Shown here: positions 25,695-36,700 of the stretch, one piece after another
How the letters are laid out: every line of letters begins with the position of its first letter
Numbering within the stretch: the stretch's first letter is position 1
Origin: DATKQD01 sp050695655
GTDB lineage: Bacteria > Chloroflexota > JAJPGV01
Assembly: GCA_050695655.1 (NCBI GenBank)
Contig: JBOGTU010000005.1
Coordinates: forward strand, 21,053-85,052
Direction of reading: 5' to 3'
Length of the DNA stretch: 64,000 nucleotides
Translations under genes and position numbers: made by a program
The notes under the pieces: generated by a model
What the model was told of the DNA's origin: nothing
Seen by the model: the letters and a program-made list of their open reading frames with translations, nothing else
Database searches by the model: none

Positions 25695-27326
25695 GTGGCA
25701 ACGAGGAGCGGGGAGATGATGAATCAAGGGCCGCAATCCTTCTGGCAGCGCATGCAGTTTCGCATGGCGGCCAACCTCATCGGTGTGATGGCCATTCTGC
25801 TCATCCTTTACACCGTGATCGACGGCGTGTCGCTCAAGCGCTTCATTGAAGATGTGCTGTCGCTGGCCTTTCTGGGCGTGGCAACCTGGTTCATCGTGGC
25901 GCGGCTGGCGCAGCCTGTGCGCACGATGTCCGGCCTGGGGCGCAGGCTCAGCAACGAGGACCTGCGCCAGCTCACCAGCGAAATGCGCCGCACTGCCAAG
26001 GGCGACCTCACTGGCAGCCTGAATTTCACCAGCGAGCCGTACAAATATCGCGCCGCGGATGAGCTGGGCGCGCTGGCCGGCGCCCTTAACGGCATGTTGG
26101 GCGAGTTGCGCGAATGTGGCGATGCCTACGCTTCCATGACCGGCGACCTGCGCGGCCTCATCCACCAGGTGATGGCCTCTTCCAAAACTGTGAAGGGCGC
26201 CAGCCAGGGCCTCACCTTGGCGACGAGCGATGCCATCCTGGCCGCCAGCAACATTTCCGCCAGGGTGAACGACGTGGCTCAGCGGTCGGCCGAGGGCCAG
26301 CGCCAGCTGGAAGACGCCTCGGTGGCGGTGCGCCAGCTCACAGCCTCCGTGAGCGCAGTGACCTCGGGCATGACTGAAATGGCCATGTCAATCCGCCAGG
26401 TGGCCAGCAACGCCGAGGCAGTGGCACGCGCCTCCGAGGCGGCGGATCAGGCTGCGCGCAACGGTGGCCTGCGGGTAAGCCAGACCATTGGCCGCATGAA
26501 TACGTTCAAGGTGTCGTTCGCGCGCTCGACGCAGCAGATTCAGGACCTGGGCCAGCACTCAAGTGAAATTGGCAGCGTGGTGGCTACTATCAACGACATC
26601 GCCGAGCAAACCAACCTACTGGCGCTGAACGCCGCCATCGAGGCGGCCCGCGCTGGCGAGCACGGCAAGAGCTTTGGCGTGGTCGCCGCGGAGGTGCGCA
26701 AGCTGGCTGAACGCTCGTCGCGGGCGACCAAAGAGATCGAGTCGCTCGTCCTGCGCGTGCAGAGCGGCATCAGTGAGGCAGTGGCCGTGATGGAGCAGGG
26801 CGCCAAGGATGTGGACGAAAGCACGCTCGAAGCGACGAATGCCGAGACCGCGCTGGACGAGATCATCCACGCCGTGCGCGCCACGAACAACCAGATTCAG
26901 GACATCTCGGAAGCGGCGGAGGAGATGACCGCGCAGAGTGACCTCACCCTCGACACCATCCAACAGGTGGATCGCCAAGCCACCCTCGTCGCCGAGACGG
27001 TGGATCAGGTGGCCGGCATCTCCCAGGAGACGGCCCTCAACAGCGGCGGCGTGGTGGAGCTGGCGCGGGACATGCTCCAACGCATCGACGGCATGGCCGC
27101 ATCGGTGAAGTCGCTCGTGGCGATGGCCGAGGCGCTGGACAGCGAAACCTCGCAGTTCGTGTTGGAACGCCCAGGCGTGCCCCAGCCACCCTCCGACCGC
27201 CAGGCTAATGGCGCGGGCGGCGCCATGACCGGGCTGGGCACCACCGCCAGCCCGGCTGCGTATCAGCCGCCCGCCGTCCCCAGCACCGACCTGAGCCGCT
27301 TGCTGGAGCGCCTCAAAGCCAGCTGA
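25695..27326 (+). CDS. methyl-accepting chemotaxis-like signalling protein
   Basis: Membrane-associated MCP-type protein (543 aa). Two closely spaced hydrophobic segments lie at about residues 30-68 (LIGVMAILLILYTVI and VLSLAFLGVATWFIVARL) with no sizeable extracellular sensor. A HAMP-like linker follows, then long coiled coils. The conserved hairpin tip is INDIAEQTNLLALNAAIEAARAGEHGKSFGVVAAEVRKLAE. With no periplasmic ligand domain it may sense intracellular or membrane conditions. No che genes are in the window. GTG start preceded by GGAGGG; ATG 25716 is an alternative. A TAGAAT -10-like element at 25618-25623 could give a 65-nt leader. Confidence 0.92.
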   Translation: MATRSGEMMNQGPQSFWQRMQFRMAANLIGVMAILLILYTVIDGVSLKRFIEDVLSLAFLGVATWFIVARLAQPVRTMSGLGRRLSNEDLRQLTSEMRRTAKGDLTGSLNFTSEPYKYRAADELGALAGALNGMLGELRECGDAYASMTGDLRGLIHQVMASSKTVKGASQGLTLATSDAILAASNISARVNDVAQRSAEGQRQLEDASVAVRQLTASVSAVTSGMTEMAMSIRQVASNAEAVARASEAADQAARNGGLRVSQTIGRMNTFKVSFARSTQQIQDLGQHSSEIGSVVATINDIAEQTNLLALNAAIEAARAGEHGKSFGVVAAEVRKLAERSSRATKEIESLVLRVQSGISEAVAVMEQGAKDVDESTLEATNAETALDEIIHAVRATNNQIQDISEAAEEMTAQSDLTLDTIQQVDRQATLVAETVDQVAGISQETALNSGGVVELARDMLQRIDGMAASVKSLVAMAEALDSETSQFVLERPGVPQPPSDRQANGAGGAMTGLGTTASPAAYQPPAVPSTDLSRLLERLKAS

Positions 27327-27410
27327 TCAGCAGCCAGCCAGCCGTTTGCGCCCTGCCAAGCCGCGTCCAGGACGGGAGTCGACAGAGTAGCGCGCATATC
27401 CTGCAAGCCA

Positions 27411-27416
27411 TATAGT
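27411..27416 (+). promoter_or_regulatory. -10 element TATAGT before hicB-like gene
   Basis: TATAGT ends 6 nt before the ATG at 27423; no Shine-Dalgarno. Predicts a leaderless transcript. Confidence 0.45.
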
Positions 27417-27422
27417 GCGCAC

Positions 27423-27768
27423 ATGGCCGTCCGTGCTGACCAGTACACTCATCCCGCGTCGGGCCGTTTCGTGGTGCTGACTTGCAACGTGCAGCCATCC
27501 GGCGACCTCGACGACGTCTCTGTAGCGGTCTGCCCGAGCCTGGGCGTGATCAGCCAGGGCGATAGTCTGGCAGAGGCCGAGAATAATATACGCGAAGCCG
27601 TCTGCCTTTACCTGCGCGATTGACGCGGACGACGAACTGGACCGAGTTTTCAAAGAGAACAATCTACGCATATCGGTGGTGCCCGATGCCCGCATGGCGT
27701 TCAAGCTGCCGGCCGAGGGTGGCGGGAGCGTGCTCGCCGAAGCCTTCCCGATCTCCCGAGCCGCCTGA
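27423..27768 (+). pseudogene. HicB-like antitoxin gene with apparent frameshift, no HicA partner
   Basis: The first frame encodes 66 aa ending at 27623 with the HicB fold core: VSVAVCPSLGVISQGDSLAEAENNIREAVCLYL. HicB-like proteins normally continue with a C-terminal helix/strand. The next frame (+1) from about 27613 to 27768 encodes a plausible continuation, ADDELDRVFKENNLRISVV then PDARMAFKLPAEGG, suggesting a one-base indel near the stop codon. This may be a true pseudogene, programmed frameshift or sequencing error. No HicA toxin (short dsRBD-like protein with a catalytic His) is found on either side, so it is an orphan. Confidence 0.5.
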
Positions 27769-27976
27769 CGGCGGGTGCGACGCCGCTACAGCAGCAAAGT
27801 GCTAGCAGCAGCGCTGACACGCCTGGGCTGCTTCCCACGCGGCAAGGCGACACAATCGGGAAAGAGTAAGGGCAGCCATCGCAACCACGGGTCGCGCCGG
27901 ACAACAGCACCGCGTGCCGCGGGTTGAGAGAGGTGAGCGCTAACGAGGCTCCAGCCAGCCCCACGGGGCAGCGGGG

Positions 27977-27982
27977 TATAGT
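27977..27982 (+). promoter_or_regulatory. -10 element TATAGT for bifunctional nuclease operon
   Basis: TATAGT about 31 nt before the GTG at 28014, leaving room for a short leader containing the GGAGG ribosome binding site at 27999-28003. No clear -35. Confidence 0.35.
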
Positions 27983-28013
27983 AAACCAAGGTTCTGTTGG
28001 AGGTCATCGCGCC

Positions 28014-28538
28014 GTGGTTGAGATGCTGGTCGAGAGCGTTCGGGTCAGTCTAACCACGCAGCAGCGGGTGGTGATCCTGAAGGATAAAGCAACTGATCGC
28101 TATCTGCTCATCTGGATCGATCCCATGGTCGCCTGGGCCATCGCCAGCGCGGTGGCGGGAGTGGCGCAAACGCGGCCGTGCACGCACGACCTGGTGAAGA
28201 GCGTGGTGGACGAGCTTGGGGCCAAGGTCACACAAATTGTCGTGAACGACATGAAGGAAGAGGTCTTCTTCGCGCGCATCGTGATGGATATCAACGGGCG
28301 CCACGTGGAGATCGACTCCCGCCCGAGCGACGCTATCGCGGTAGCGGTGCGCACGAAGTCGCCCATCTACGTGGAGGATGCCGTGCTCAAGGCGCACGGC
28401 ATCACGCCCGACACCGAGGAAGCCCCCGCCCAGGAAGCCGCCCCCACGGAGAAGCTGGACCTGGAGAAGCTGAGCGCCTTCAAGGACCTGATCAACGGCC
28501 TCGATACGCTGGACGACCTCGGCAAGCCCAAGTCGTGA
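28014..28538 (+). CDS. bifunctional nuclease family protein (DUF151)
   Basis: DUF151/BFN-domain protein of 174 aa; plant and bacterial relatives have been reported to have RNase and DNase activity, but the physiological role in bacteria is poorly known. The domain reads VESVRVSLTTQQRVVILKDK, then TRPCTHDLVKSVVDELGAK, EEVFFARIVMDINGRHVEID and the highly conserved SRPSDAIAVAVRTKSPIYV. A charged C-terminal tail follows. The GTG at 28014 is favoured by GGAGG 10 nt upstream; the frame is open further up without similarity. The stop overlaps the next start (GTGA), so it is coupled to the Cys-rich protein and then mnmG. Confidence 0.9.
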   Translation: MVEMLVESVRVSLTTQQRVVILKDKATDRYLLIWIDPMVAWAIASAVAGVAQTRPCTHDLVKSVVDELGAKVTQIVVNDMKEEVFFARIVMDINGRHVEIDSRPSDAIAVAVRTKSPIYVEDAVLKAHGITPDTEEAPAQEAAPTEKLDLEKLSAFKDLINGLDTLDDLGKPKS

Positions 28539-28867
28539 GCGCGCAAGATCGGCTGGTGAAGCGCGCCATCTCGCGCTTCCGCTGCGCTCACTGTCACTGT
28601 CCGCACCTCTACGACAGGGTGGGCATCATGGCCCGCTACGACGATGTGTGGGTGGTGGGCGTGGAGTGCGCCGATTGTGAGGTGCCCGGCGTGTACGTGG
28701 TGGCAATGCACGCGCCGGCCGAGGCGCCGACGGACCTCACTCCCGCGGAGCTGGCCCGCGGCCACCGGGCGCGCGTGCGGCAGGGCGACGTGCATGCCAT
28801 GCGGAGCTTTCTGAGGGAGTTCGATGGCGACTTCTCCCGCCTGTTCAACCCGCCGCCTTCCAGCTGA
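28535..28867 (+). CDS. hypothetical Cys-rich protein (putative zinc-binding)
   Basis: A 110-aa protein I do not recognise. The N-terminal part has FRCAHCHCPHLYD and, after a beta hairpin (DDVWVVGVECADCEVPGVYVV), a second Cys pair. The two Cys pairs about 34 residues apart look like a zinc-ribbon or rubredoxin-like knuckle. The C-terminal half ends LREFDGDFSRLF, a charged helix. The start GTG overlaps the stop of the nuclease gene by 4 nt and its stop lies 4 nt before mnmG, so it is part of the same operon. The DUF151 - Cys protein - mnmG arrangement hints at RNA-related function. Confidence 0.75.
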   Translation: MSAQDRLVKRAISRFRCAHCHCPHLYDRVGIMARYDDVWVVGVECADCEVPGVYVVAMHAPAEAPTDLTPAELARGHRARVRQGDVHAMRSFLREFDGDFSRLFNPPPSS

Positions 28868-28871
28868 GGCC

Positions 28872-30779
<1,908 letters not shown>

Positions 30780-31035
30780 CCCAGCCCGGGTTCGGAGTCG
30801 CCGGGCAACACAGGGAGGGTGTTCCAAGGCGTTGCACGCCAGACGTAGCGCTGCTCGGCCGCCAAAAGGGGCATCGGCGGCCCCAGCCCCGGCTGCCGGA
30901 TGTTATACGTTTGCAGCACATGAAGGCACGCTTTCGCACACGTAACGCCCGCCGACCGGGAGACGTTACCGCTGACAAGTGGCATCCCAAGGTTCAGCCG
31001 GCACAACGCACCACGCTCCCCATGCACCTGCTTTG

Positions 31036-31998
31036 GTGAGGCACTCGTTGTGCAGCCGCTGGGCCGTACTGGTTTCCGCGCTCATGATGTGCTGTGCCCT
31101 CGCCGGCTGCGCGACGTTGGCAGCACCGTCGGCAAACCACGCTGGGAGTGCACAGGACGGTGGGCCTGGTGGCAACGCCGGCGGCGCGCCAGCCGGGGCC
31201 TTGCCGGCGCGACCCACGCCCGCGGCCACCCCCACCGCGACGGCCATTCCGCCAACGCCAACGCCGACACCTCTGCCCGCGCCACAACTCTCACCCGCGC
31301 GCTTTTCGCTGTTCACCGTGAACCCAGAGTTCACCACCCAGGATGTATCCTTCACCGTCTCTCAGCCGGCAAGCGTGACCATCGAGATTGTGCCCACCGG
31401 TAGTCATCAACCAGTGCGCACCCTGGACCTAGGCAACCAACCAGCTGGAAAGGTGCAGGCCAGCTGGAACGGGCAGGACGATGCCGGCCAGCTCGTAGCC
31501 GCCGGCGGCTACAGCTACATCATCCACGCCACAGGGGTCGGGGGCAGCACCGCGGCCGCCAGCTATCACGATCTGGGCATCACCCACAAGCGGATGGTTG
31601 TGTCGCTCTCCAAGCAAAATCTCACCGCCTACGATGGCGACCAGCAGTACCTCACCACGCTGGTGACCACGGGCAACCCCGCGCTGCCAACGCCGACGGG
31701 CATCTTTCCCATCCTGGCCAAGTACCACCCCTTCACCTTTGTGAGCCCCTGGCCCAAGGGCAACAAGTTCTACTACGAGCCGTCACCCGTGAGCTACGCG
31801 CTGCTGTTCGATGATTCCGGATACTACGTGCACGATTCGCCCTGGCGCACCGCCTACGGCCCTGGCACCAACGCCAAGCTCGGCACGCCTGGCCTCAACT
31901 ACACCGGCAGCCACGGCTGCGTGAACGTGCCCTTGCCTGCCGAGACCAAGCTCTTCACCTGGGCCAGCATCGGCACCATTGTTCAAGTGGTGCCGTAA
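31036..31998 (+). CDS. L,D-transpeptidase lipoprotein with FlgD-type Ig domain
   Basis: Secreted, lipid-anchored peptidoglycan cross-linking enzyme of the YkuD family. From the GTG at 31036 the protein starts VRHSLCSRWAVLVSALMM and the lipobox CCALAGC follows, giving a lipoprotein signal peptide of about 24 residues. A Pro/Thr/Ala linker leads to an Ig-like module (VTIEIVPTGSHQPVRTLDLG to AAGGYSYIIHAT) resembling FlgD-type domains. The C-terminal YkuD domain begins KRMVVSLSKQNLTAYDG and has the catalytic SHGCVNVP. An upstream GTG at 30979 would add 19 residues; neither start has a clear ribosome binding site. Suggests a cell wall with 3-3 cross-links or protein anchoring. Confidence 0.9.
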   Translation: MRHSLCSRWAVLVSALMMCCALAGCATLAAPSANHAGSAQDGGPGGNAGGAPAGALPARPTPAATPTATAIPPTPTPTPLPAPQLSPARFSLFTVNPEFTTQDVSFTVSQPASVTIEIVPTGSHQPVRTLDLGNQPAGKVQASWNGQDDAGQLVAAGGYSYIIHATGVGGSTAAASYHDLGITHKRMVVSLSKQNLTAYDGDQQYLTTLVTTGNPALPTPTGIFPILAKYHPFTFVSPWPKGNKFYYEPSPVSYALLFDDSGYYVHDSPWRTAYGPGTNAKLGTPGLNYTGSHGCVNVPLPAETKLFTWASIGTIVQVVP

Positions 31999-32013
31999 GG
32001 CTCCAGCGGGCGC

Positions 32014-33867
32014 CTAGGCTGGGGTCGCTGGGGGTTGGGTGGGTTCGGCACCCTCCTCGGCATGAACCTTGGCCATTTTGCGACGGCGCCGCGGGGACCA
32101 GCCAGCCTGCTGTGTTTCCAGGTCAAGCTGGCGCTGGCGCACGTGCAGCACGTCCGCCCGGGTGCAGATGCCTATCAACCGCCCGCCCCGCAGCACGGGC
32201 AGGTGGTCCACCCTCTCCTGCAGCATGAGTTGCAGCGCGGTGGCGACCGAGTCCTCTTCGGTCACGCTCACGAGCTCTTCGCTGGCCAGCTGGGAGACAG
32301 GCGTGTCTTCGTCGAAGTTCTCCCGCAGCATGTCACCACGCGAGATCATGCCGGTTACACCACCCTGGTCGTTCAGGACTGGATAGGCGCCGTGGTGCGA
32401 GGTGGCGAACTCACGCCGCGCCTGGGCCACGGTGGCTGTGCCAGGCAGGGTGCACACGTCGCTTGTCATCACCTGGCGCACGGGCGTGCTCTCCATAAAG
32501 TCCATGTGGTACTCGGCCAGCACGTGCAGGCCGCGCCGCGCCAGCTTATCGGTCATGATTGATTCCGGCAGATATGTGCGGGCGATGAGGTCCGCGATGA
32601 TGGTGGCCAGCATGAGCGGCAGGATGATCTGGTAATCGTGTGTGAGCTCAAAGATGAAGACTATGGCCGTGAACGGGCAACGCGCGGCCGCCCCGAACAG
32701 CGCGGCCATACCGACCACGGCAAACGCCCCCGGGGCTAACGCCAGCCCTGGGATCACCGCCTTAAGGCCGTAGCCCACGAGACTGCCAAACGACCCGCCA
32801 ATGAGGAGCAGTGGGGCCAGCGTGCCGCCGGAGGTTCCTGAGGCGAGGGCAATCCACCACGCCACGAGCTTGGCCACGGCCAGCCCCGGGATCAGGTGGA
32901 AGGGCACCTTATCGGCCAGCACGGCGCCGATCTGATCGTACCCGACGCTCAGGGCGCGCGGCATGATGTAGCCAACCACGGCAAACCCCACCGCGCCGAT
33001 GACCGGGTGCCAGAACTCGGACACGGGAAGCTTGCGGAAGCCGTCTTCCACGGCGAAGAGCCCGCGGCACACGACGATGGCCAGCAGCCCGATAACGACG
33101 CCCAGCAGAGCAAAGTACGGCAGATTAGAGAGGCCCGCATAGCTGTGCGGCGGCACCGGGAAGAGCGCACCCGGCCCAAACGCCAGGTAGTGCACGCCCG
33201 CCGCGATGGACGAGGCGATCACCAGCGGCACCAGCGCCCGAGCGGAGTATTCGAACATGAGCAGCTCGATAGCCAGCATCACCGAGGCGAGGGGCGCGCC
33301 AAACGTGGCGGACATACCCGCCGCCGCTCCGGACGCCAGCAGGATCTTGCGCTCGGAAGGCGAGACCTTGAGCACCTGGCCGATGAGCGAGCCGATAGCG
33401 CCGCCGGTGACGATGATGGGCCCCTCGGCGCCAAACGGGCCACCCGTGCCAATGGCGACGGCCGCGGAAAGCGGTTTGGCGAGCGCGGCGCGCGGCGAGA
33501 TGCGGCTCTGATTAGTGAGGATGGCCTCCATGGCCTCGGGTAGGCCGTGGCCTTTGATGACCGGCGACCATTTGGCCAGGAAGGAGACGAACAAGCCGCC
33601 GAGCGACGCCGCGATGATCAGGCCTGGCCCAAAGTGCGCATTGGAGAACGAGGGCAGCGTGCGGGCCCACTGCAAGCCCACCCGGTGAAAGAGCGTCGCG
33701 TTGGTAATGAACGCGATGAGGTGGATCAGCACAAAGGCGGCGGCGCCGCCGACCAGCCCCAGCACCACCGCCAGAACCGAAAGAAAAACCAGCCGCCGCG
33801 GGGTGGTGCGGCCCACTCCTATCCCATGGCTCTCGCGGCGTACGCCGGCTTCCGGATCAGAGACCAC
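32014..33867 (-). CDS. ClC-type chloride channel/antiporter with CBS domains
   Basis: Voltage-gated chloride channel family membrane protein (617 aa) with C-terminal CBS pair. Family motifs: KGHGLPEAM, GTGGPFGAEGPI (with the external gating Glu), SGTSGGTLAPLLLIGG and AARCPFTAIVFIFELT. Where E. coli ClC has the internal proton glutamate (IIEEM), this protein reads AIELLM, so chloride/proton coupling may differ; this comparison is approximate. Two CBS motifs (VRQVMTSDVCTLPG and ASEELVSVTEEDS) could bind adenine nucleotides. It is convergent with the transpeptidase gene, 15 bp apart. GTG start. Confidence 0.93.
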   Translation of the reverse strand: MVSDPEAGVRRESHGIGVGRTTPRRLVFLSVLAVVLGLVGGAAAFVLIHLIAFITNATLFHRVGLQWARTLPSFSNAHFGPGLIIAASLGGLFVSFLAKWSPVIKGHGLPEAMEAILTNQSRISPRAALAKPLSAAVAIGTGGPFGAEGPIIVTGGAIGSLIGQVLKVSPSERKILLASGAAAGMSATFGAPLASVMLAIELLMFEYSARALVPLVIASSIAAGVHYLAFGPGALFPVPPHSYAGLSNLPYFALLGVVIGLLAIVVCRGLFAVEDGFRKLPVSEFWHPVIGAVGFAVVGYIMPRALSVGYDQIGAVLADKVPFHLIPGLAVAKLVAWWIALASGTSGGTLAPLLLIGGSFGSLVGYGLKAVIPGLALAPGAFAVVGMAALFGAAARCPFTAIVFIFELTHDYQIILPLMLATIIADLIARTYLPESIMTDKLARRGLHVLAEYHMDFMESTPVRQVMTSDVCTLPGTATVAQARREFATSHHGAYPVLNDQGGVTGMISRGDMLRENFDEDTPVSQLASEELVSVTEEDSVATALQLMLQERVDHLPVLRGGRLIGICTRADVLHVRQRQLDLETQQAGWSPRRRRKMAKVHAEEGAEPTQPPATPA

Positions 33868-34155
33868 GGACGGCCGATGCTGCGCCCACCCGGGCAGACT
33901 GCCTCTCTCTATCTCATCCTCCTCGCTCTGCTACTGGAAGCCTGCTCCAAAACGCCATGGGCGGCTGTCGACCAGCGATCGCAGAGATGAACTCGAAGTG
34001 AACCGACGCCCCGCGCGGAACCGCGCCACGCCTGCCGCGGCAAAGCCCCAGCATGTAGGCCTGCACCCCGCGGCGCACCCGGCATCACAGCTGTTGCCGC
34101 CTATTATCGCTCCACGAGAGTTTGGTTGCCAGCAAGACCGTACACTTGGCACGCC

Positions 34156-34611
34156 ATGCGCGTTGCAGACGTGATGTCCCGCCCGGCTATCGTGGTGCCG
34201 CTGGATGCCCCAGTGCAGCACGTGGCCCGGCAGATGGTGGGCAGCCAGGCGCATGCCGTGGTGGTAACGGATGCACAGGGCGTGCTCCGGGGCATCGTCT
34301 CGGAATCGGATCTCATCGTCCGCAACGCAAAGCTGCACTTCCCGACCTATCTGGGCATCCTGGAGAGCCTCATTCCTATAGGCGGCGACCGGGACCTGGA
34401 CGATGAGCTGCGCCGCCTGCTTGGGGCCACAGCCGGCGAGATCATGACCAGCGATCCCTACACGGCTGCCCCGGGCGACGACCTCGGCGAGGTAGTGCAC
34501 GAGATGCTGCACAAGGGTTACCACGCGGTACCCGTGGTCGAGCAGCAGCGCGTGGTGGGCATGCTCTTCCCTTCGGACGTGGTGAAGCTCATTGCCCGCG
34601 ACGAAGGCTAG
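34156..34611 (+). CDS. CBS domain-containing protein
   Basis: A 151-aa protein made of one CBS pair: MRVADVMSRPAIVVPLDA opens the first, IMTSDPYTAAPGDDL the second, and each is followed by the usual hydrophobic strand and an S-D motif (SESDLIV and PSDVVKLI). Such stand-alone pairs bind ATP, AMP or related ligands and modulate a partner. It lies 288 bp from the divergent ClC gene, which has its own CBS pair. TACACT at 34141-34146 is a weak -10 candidate 9 nt before the ATG. Confidence 0.88.
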   Translation: MRVADVMSRPAIVVPLDAPVQHVARQMVGSQAHAVVVTDAQGVLRGIVSESDLIVRNAKLHFPTYLGILESLIPIGGDRDLDDELRRLLGATAGEIMTSDPYTAAPGDDLGEVVHEMLHKGYHAVPVVEQQRVVGMLFPSDVVKLIARDEG

Positions 34612-34670
34612 TCGCGGCGTCTTACGAGCCGGCGCTCGTTCATGCGGCCGCCAAGCGGAGCCATCCAGCT

Positions 34671-35369
34671 CTAGCCCGACCCTTCCGCCAGGCCAGGCGG
34701 CAGCTCATCCAGGTCCACGGCGCCCGCCTCCTCAGCCTCGCCGGCCGTGGGGAGCGGGAGCTCTTCGGCTGGGGCGGGCAGGTCCAGACCCGTTAAAGCG
34801 TACGTTTCCAGTACGTCGTACACGGGCCCGCTAGGTTCCAGGGTCGACTTAAGCAATTGGAAAGCCGTGACGGGCATGAGGCCGAAGGGGTACGCGGCAT
34901 AGCCCTCAACCAGCTGGTTGAAGTACAGCATTTGCACCCGGTTGAGCGGCTCCTTCAGCCGGCCCAGGGTGAGGTGCGGCTGAAAAGCGCGGTCCTCGGC
35001 TGGAAAGCCCAGGGCCTCCACGGCCGCCTGGACGTCGCCGGCCAGCGCCGCCATCTCGCTCTCACCCTCGCCTAGGCCCATCCACAGCATCCGCACGTTT
35101 CGAATGTTGGGAAATGCGCCCAGCCCCTGAAACGCGAGGTAGAAGGGCAGGTGCCGCGCCGCGCTCTCCTGGCAGGCCCGCGACACGCTGGCCAGCTGCC
35201 GCTCATCGAGCAGGCCAAGGAACTTGAGGGTGAGGTGCGCCAGCTCCGGCTCCACCCATTTGACGTGCGGCCGCGCCTGGCGGAACTGGTCCTGTACGGC
35301 ACGCATCTCCTGCCGCACCTCGTCCGTGACCTCTACCGCTAAGAACGCGCGGATGGTTGCCCCCGCCAT
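34671..35369 (-). CDS. thpR: RNA 2',3'-cyclic phosphodiesterase
   Basis: 2H phosphoesterase family protein (232 aa), opening 2',3'-cyclic phosphate ends and historically called 2'-5' RNA ligase. The two HxTx motifs are LAHLTLKFLG near residue 45 and QPHLTLGRLK near residue 133. The N-terminal IRAFLAVEVTDEV matches the family. A Glu/Pro-rich tail of about 35 residues is extra. It is last in the glmU-to-thpR run. A TAGAAT hexamer at 35381-35376, formed partly by the folK stop codon, lies 6 nt before the ATG and could give an internal leaderless promoter. Confidence 0.92.
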   Translation of the reverse strand: MAGATIRAFLAVEVTDEVRQEMRAVQDQFRQARPHVKWVEPELAHLTLKFLGLLDERQLASVSRACQESAARHLPFYLAFQGLGAFPNIRNVRMLWMGLGEGESEMAALAGDVQAAVEALGFPAEDRAFQPHLTLGRLKEPLNRVQMLYFNQLVEGYAAYPFGLMPVTAFQLLKSTLEPSGPVYDVLETYALTGLDLPAPAEELPLPTAGEAEEAGAVDLDELPPGLAEGSG

Positions 35370-35378
35370 CGCACCATT

Positions 35379-35864
35379 CTAGAAGCTTGCCCAGCTGGGT
35401 GGCTCAATCAGGCGCACATCGGGGCTTGGGGCGAGCTCTCGGCCGTCCAGTTCGGCTAGAGGAATCTGCACGAAAGGGCGCTCCGCCAGGCGTGGATGCG
35501 GCAACTCCAGGCCCGGCTCGTTCAGTCGCAGCGCATCGTACGAAAGGAGATCGATATCCAGTTCGCGCGGGCCGTTGCGAAAGCGTGGCTGCCTCCCCAG
35601 CTGCTGCTCAATGCCTTTGACGAGCTCCAGCAGCTGGCGCGGCCCCAGCCGCGTGCTTCCCTTCACCACGGCGTTCAGGAAACGACCTTGCTCGGCGAAG
35701 CCAACCGGCTGAGTATCGTATAAAGAGGAGACCGCGATGACGCGTACGCCGCCCTGGATGAGCTCGTCGATGGCCGCTCGAAGCTGCGCCCGCCGGTCGC
35801 CCAGGTTACTGCCCAGCCCGAGGTAGACGGTGTTCGCGCCAGCAGAGGCGTCAATCGGCGACAT
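35379..35864 (-). CDS. folK: 2-amino-4-hydroxy-6-hydroxymethyldihydropteridine diphosphokinase
   Basis: Transfers pyrophosphate from ATP to 6-hydroxymethyl-dihydropterin in folate synthesis (161 aa). Diagnostic blocks: VYLGLGSNLGDRRAQL at the N-terminus, YDTQPVGFAEQGRFLNAVV, then the signature PRELDIDLLSYD and LELPHPRLAERPFVQIPLAEL. Start overlaps the folP stop by 1 nt (TGATG). thpR follows after 9 bp. folE and folB are not in the window. Confidence 0.97.
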   Translation of the reverse strand: MSPIDASAGANTVYLGLGSNLGDRRAQLRAAIDELIQGGVRVIAVSSLYDTQPVGFAEQGRFLNAVVKGSTRLGPRQLLELVKGIEQQLGRQPRFRNGPRELDIDLLSYDALRLNEPGLELPHPRLAERPFVQIPLAELDGRELAPSPDVRLIEPPSWASF

Positions 35865-36700
35865 CAGTCGGCGGCACCGTGCCGGACAATAGCGTCCGTG
35901 ACGCGTACGATCCGCGCCAGTGGCGCCACGTCGTGCACGCGCACGGCGTCGGCGCCGTGCGCGATGGCGATGGCGACCGCGGCCTCCGTGCCCTCGAGTC
36001 GATCGCTCTCGGCAGCGCCTCCCAGCAGCTCACCCAGGAAGCGCTTGCGCGAGGGGCCAATGAGCAGCGGGAAGCCCAGGCTGCGCAGCTCGGACAAGCG
36101 GCGCAGCAGGGTCAGATTATGCACAGTTCCCTTGCCGAAGCCGATGCCCGGATCCAGGATGATGCGCGCGGAGTCAACGCCGCGGCCCAGCGCCAGCTCC
36201 GCGGCGCGCTCCAGGGAGTCGCGTACCTCGCGTACAACGTCCGTGTAGCGTGCTTCGCGCCCGTAGTGCATGATGACCAGCGGCGCCTGGTGCTCGGCGG
36301 CCACGGTGGCCATGGCGCCATCGTCCCACACGGCCTCCACGTTGTTCACCCAGGCGGCGCCGGCACGCAGCGCCCGCCGCGCCACCTCCGGCTTACGGGT
36401 GTCGATGGAGATGGGCAGCGCGAGCTCGCCGGCCAGCCGCTCGATCACCGGCAGCACACGCGCCAGCTCCTCAGCTTCGGTTACCGGCATGTAGCCCGGC
36501 TTGTAGTACGCGGTGGATTCACCACCCACGTCGATGACGTCGGCCCCGGCGGCCGCTGCCTGGCGCGCGCGCTGCAGAGCGGCCTCCACATCGCCCGCCA
36601 AGCCATCGCCTGAAAAGGAGTTGGGTGTGACATTCAAGATGGCCATGAGGCACGTGCGCTGGCCCCAGGGGAACACCGCGCCGTCCCCGGCAGCGCTCAC
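35864..36700 (-). CDS. folP: dihydropteroate synthase
   Basis: Condenses pteridine diphosphate with p-aminobenzoate; the sulfonamide target (278 aa). TIM-barrel motifs in order: LMAILNVTPNSFSGDG, GADVIDVGGESTAYYKPGY, ISIDTRKPEVARRAL, AWVNNVEAV, ILDPGIGFGKGTVHNL and LLIGPSRKRFLGELLG. The usual NDVSG block reads NNVEA, a slight departure also seen in some other divergent homologues. GTG start overlapping the recO stop by 4 nt, and 1-nt overlap with folK downstream, so translation is coupled through recO-folP-folK. Confidence 0.96.
   Translation of the reverse strand: MSAAGDGAVFPWGQRTCLMAILNVTPNSFSGDGLAGDVEAALQRARQAAAAGADVIDVGGESTAYYKPGYMPVTEAEELARVLPVIERLAGELALPISIDTRKPEVARRALRAGAAWVNNVEAVWDDGAMATVAAEHQAPLVIMHYGREARYTDVVREVRDSLERAAELALGRGVDSARIILDPGIGFGKGTVHNLTLLRRLSELRSLGFPLLIGPSRKRFLGELLGGAAESDRLEGTEAAVAIAIAHGADAVRVHDVAPLARIVRVTDAIVRHGAAD

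Noticed and set aside
27620..27805. Possible HicA toxin downstream of hicB
   Set aside because: The frame lacks the dsRBD-like sequence and catalytic His; the alternative frame better continues HicB itself.
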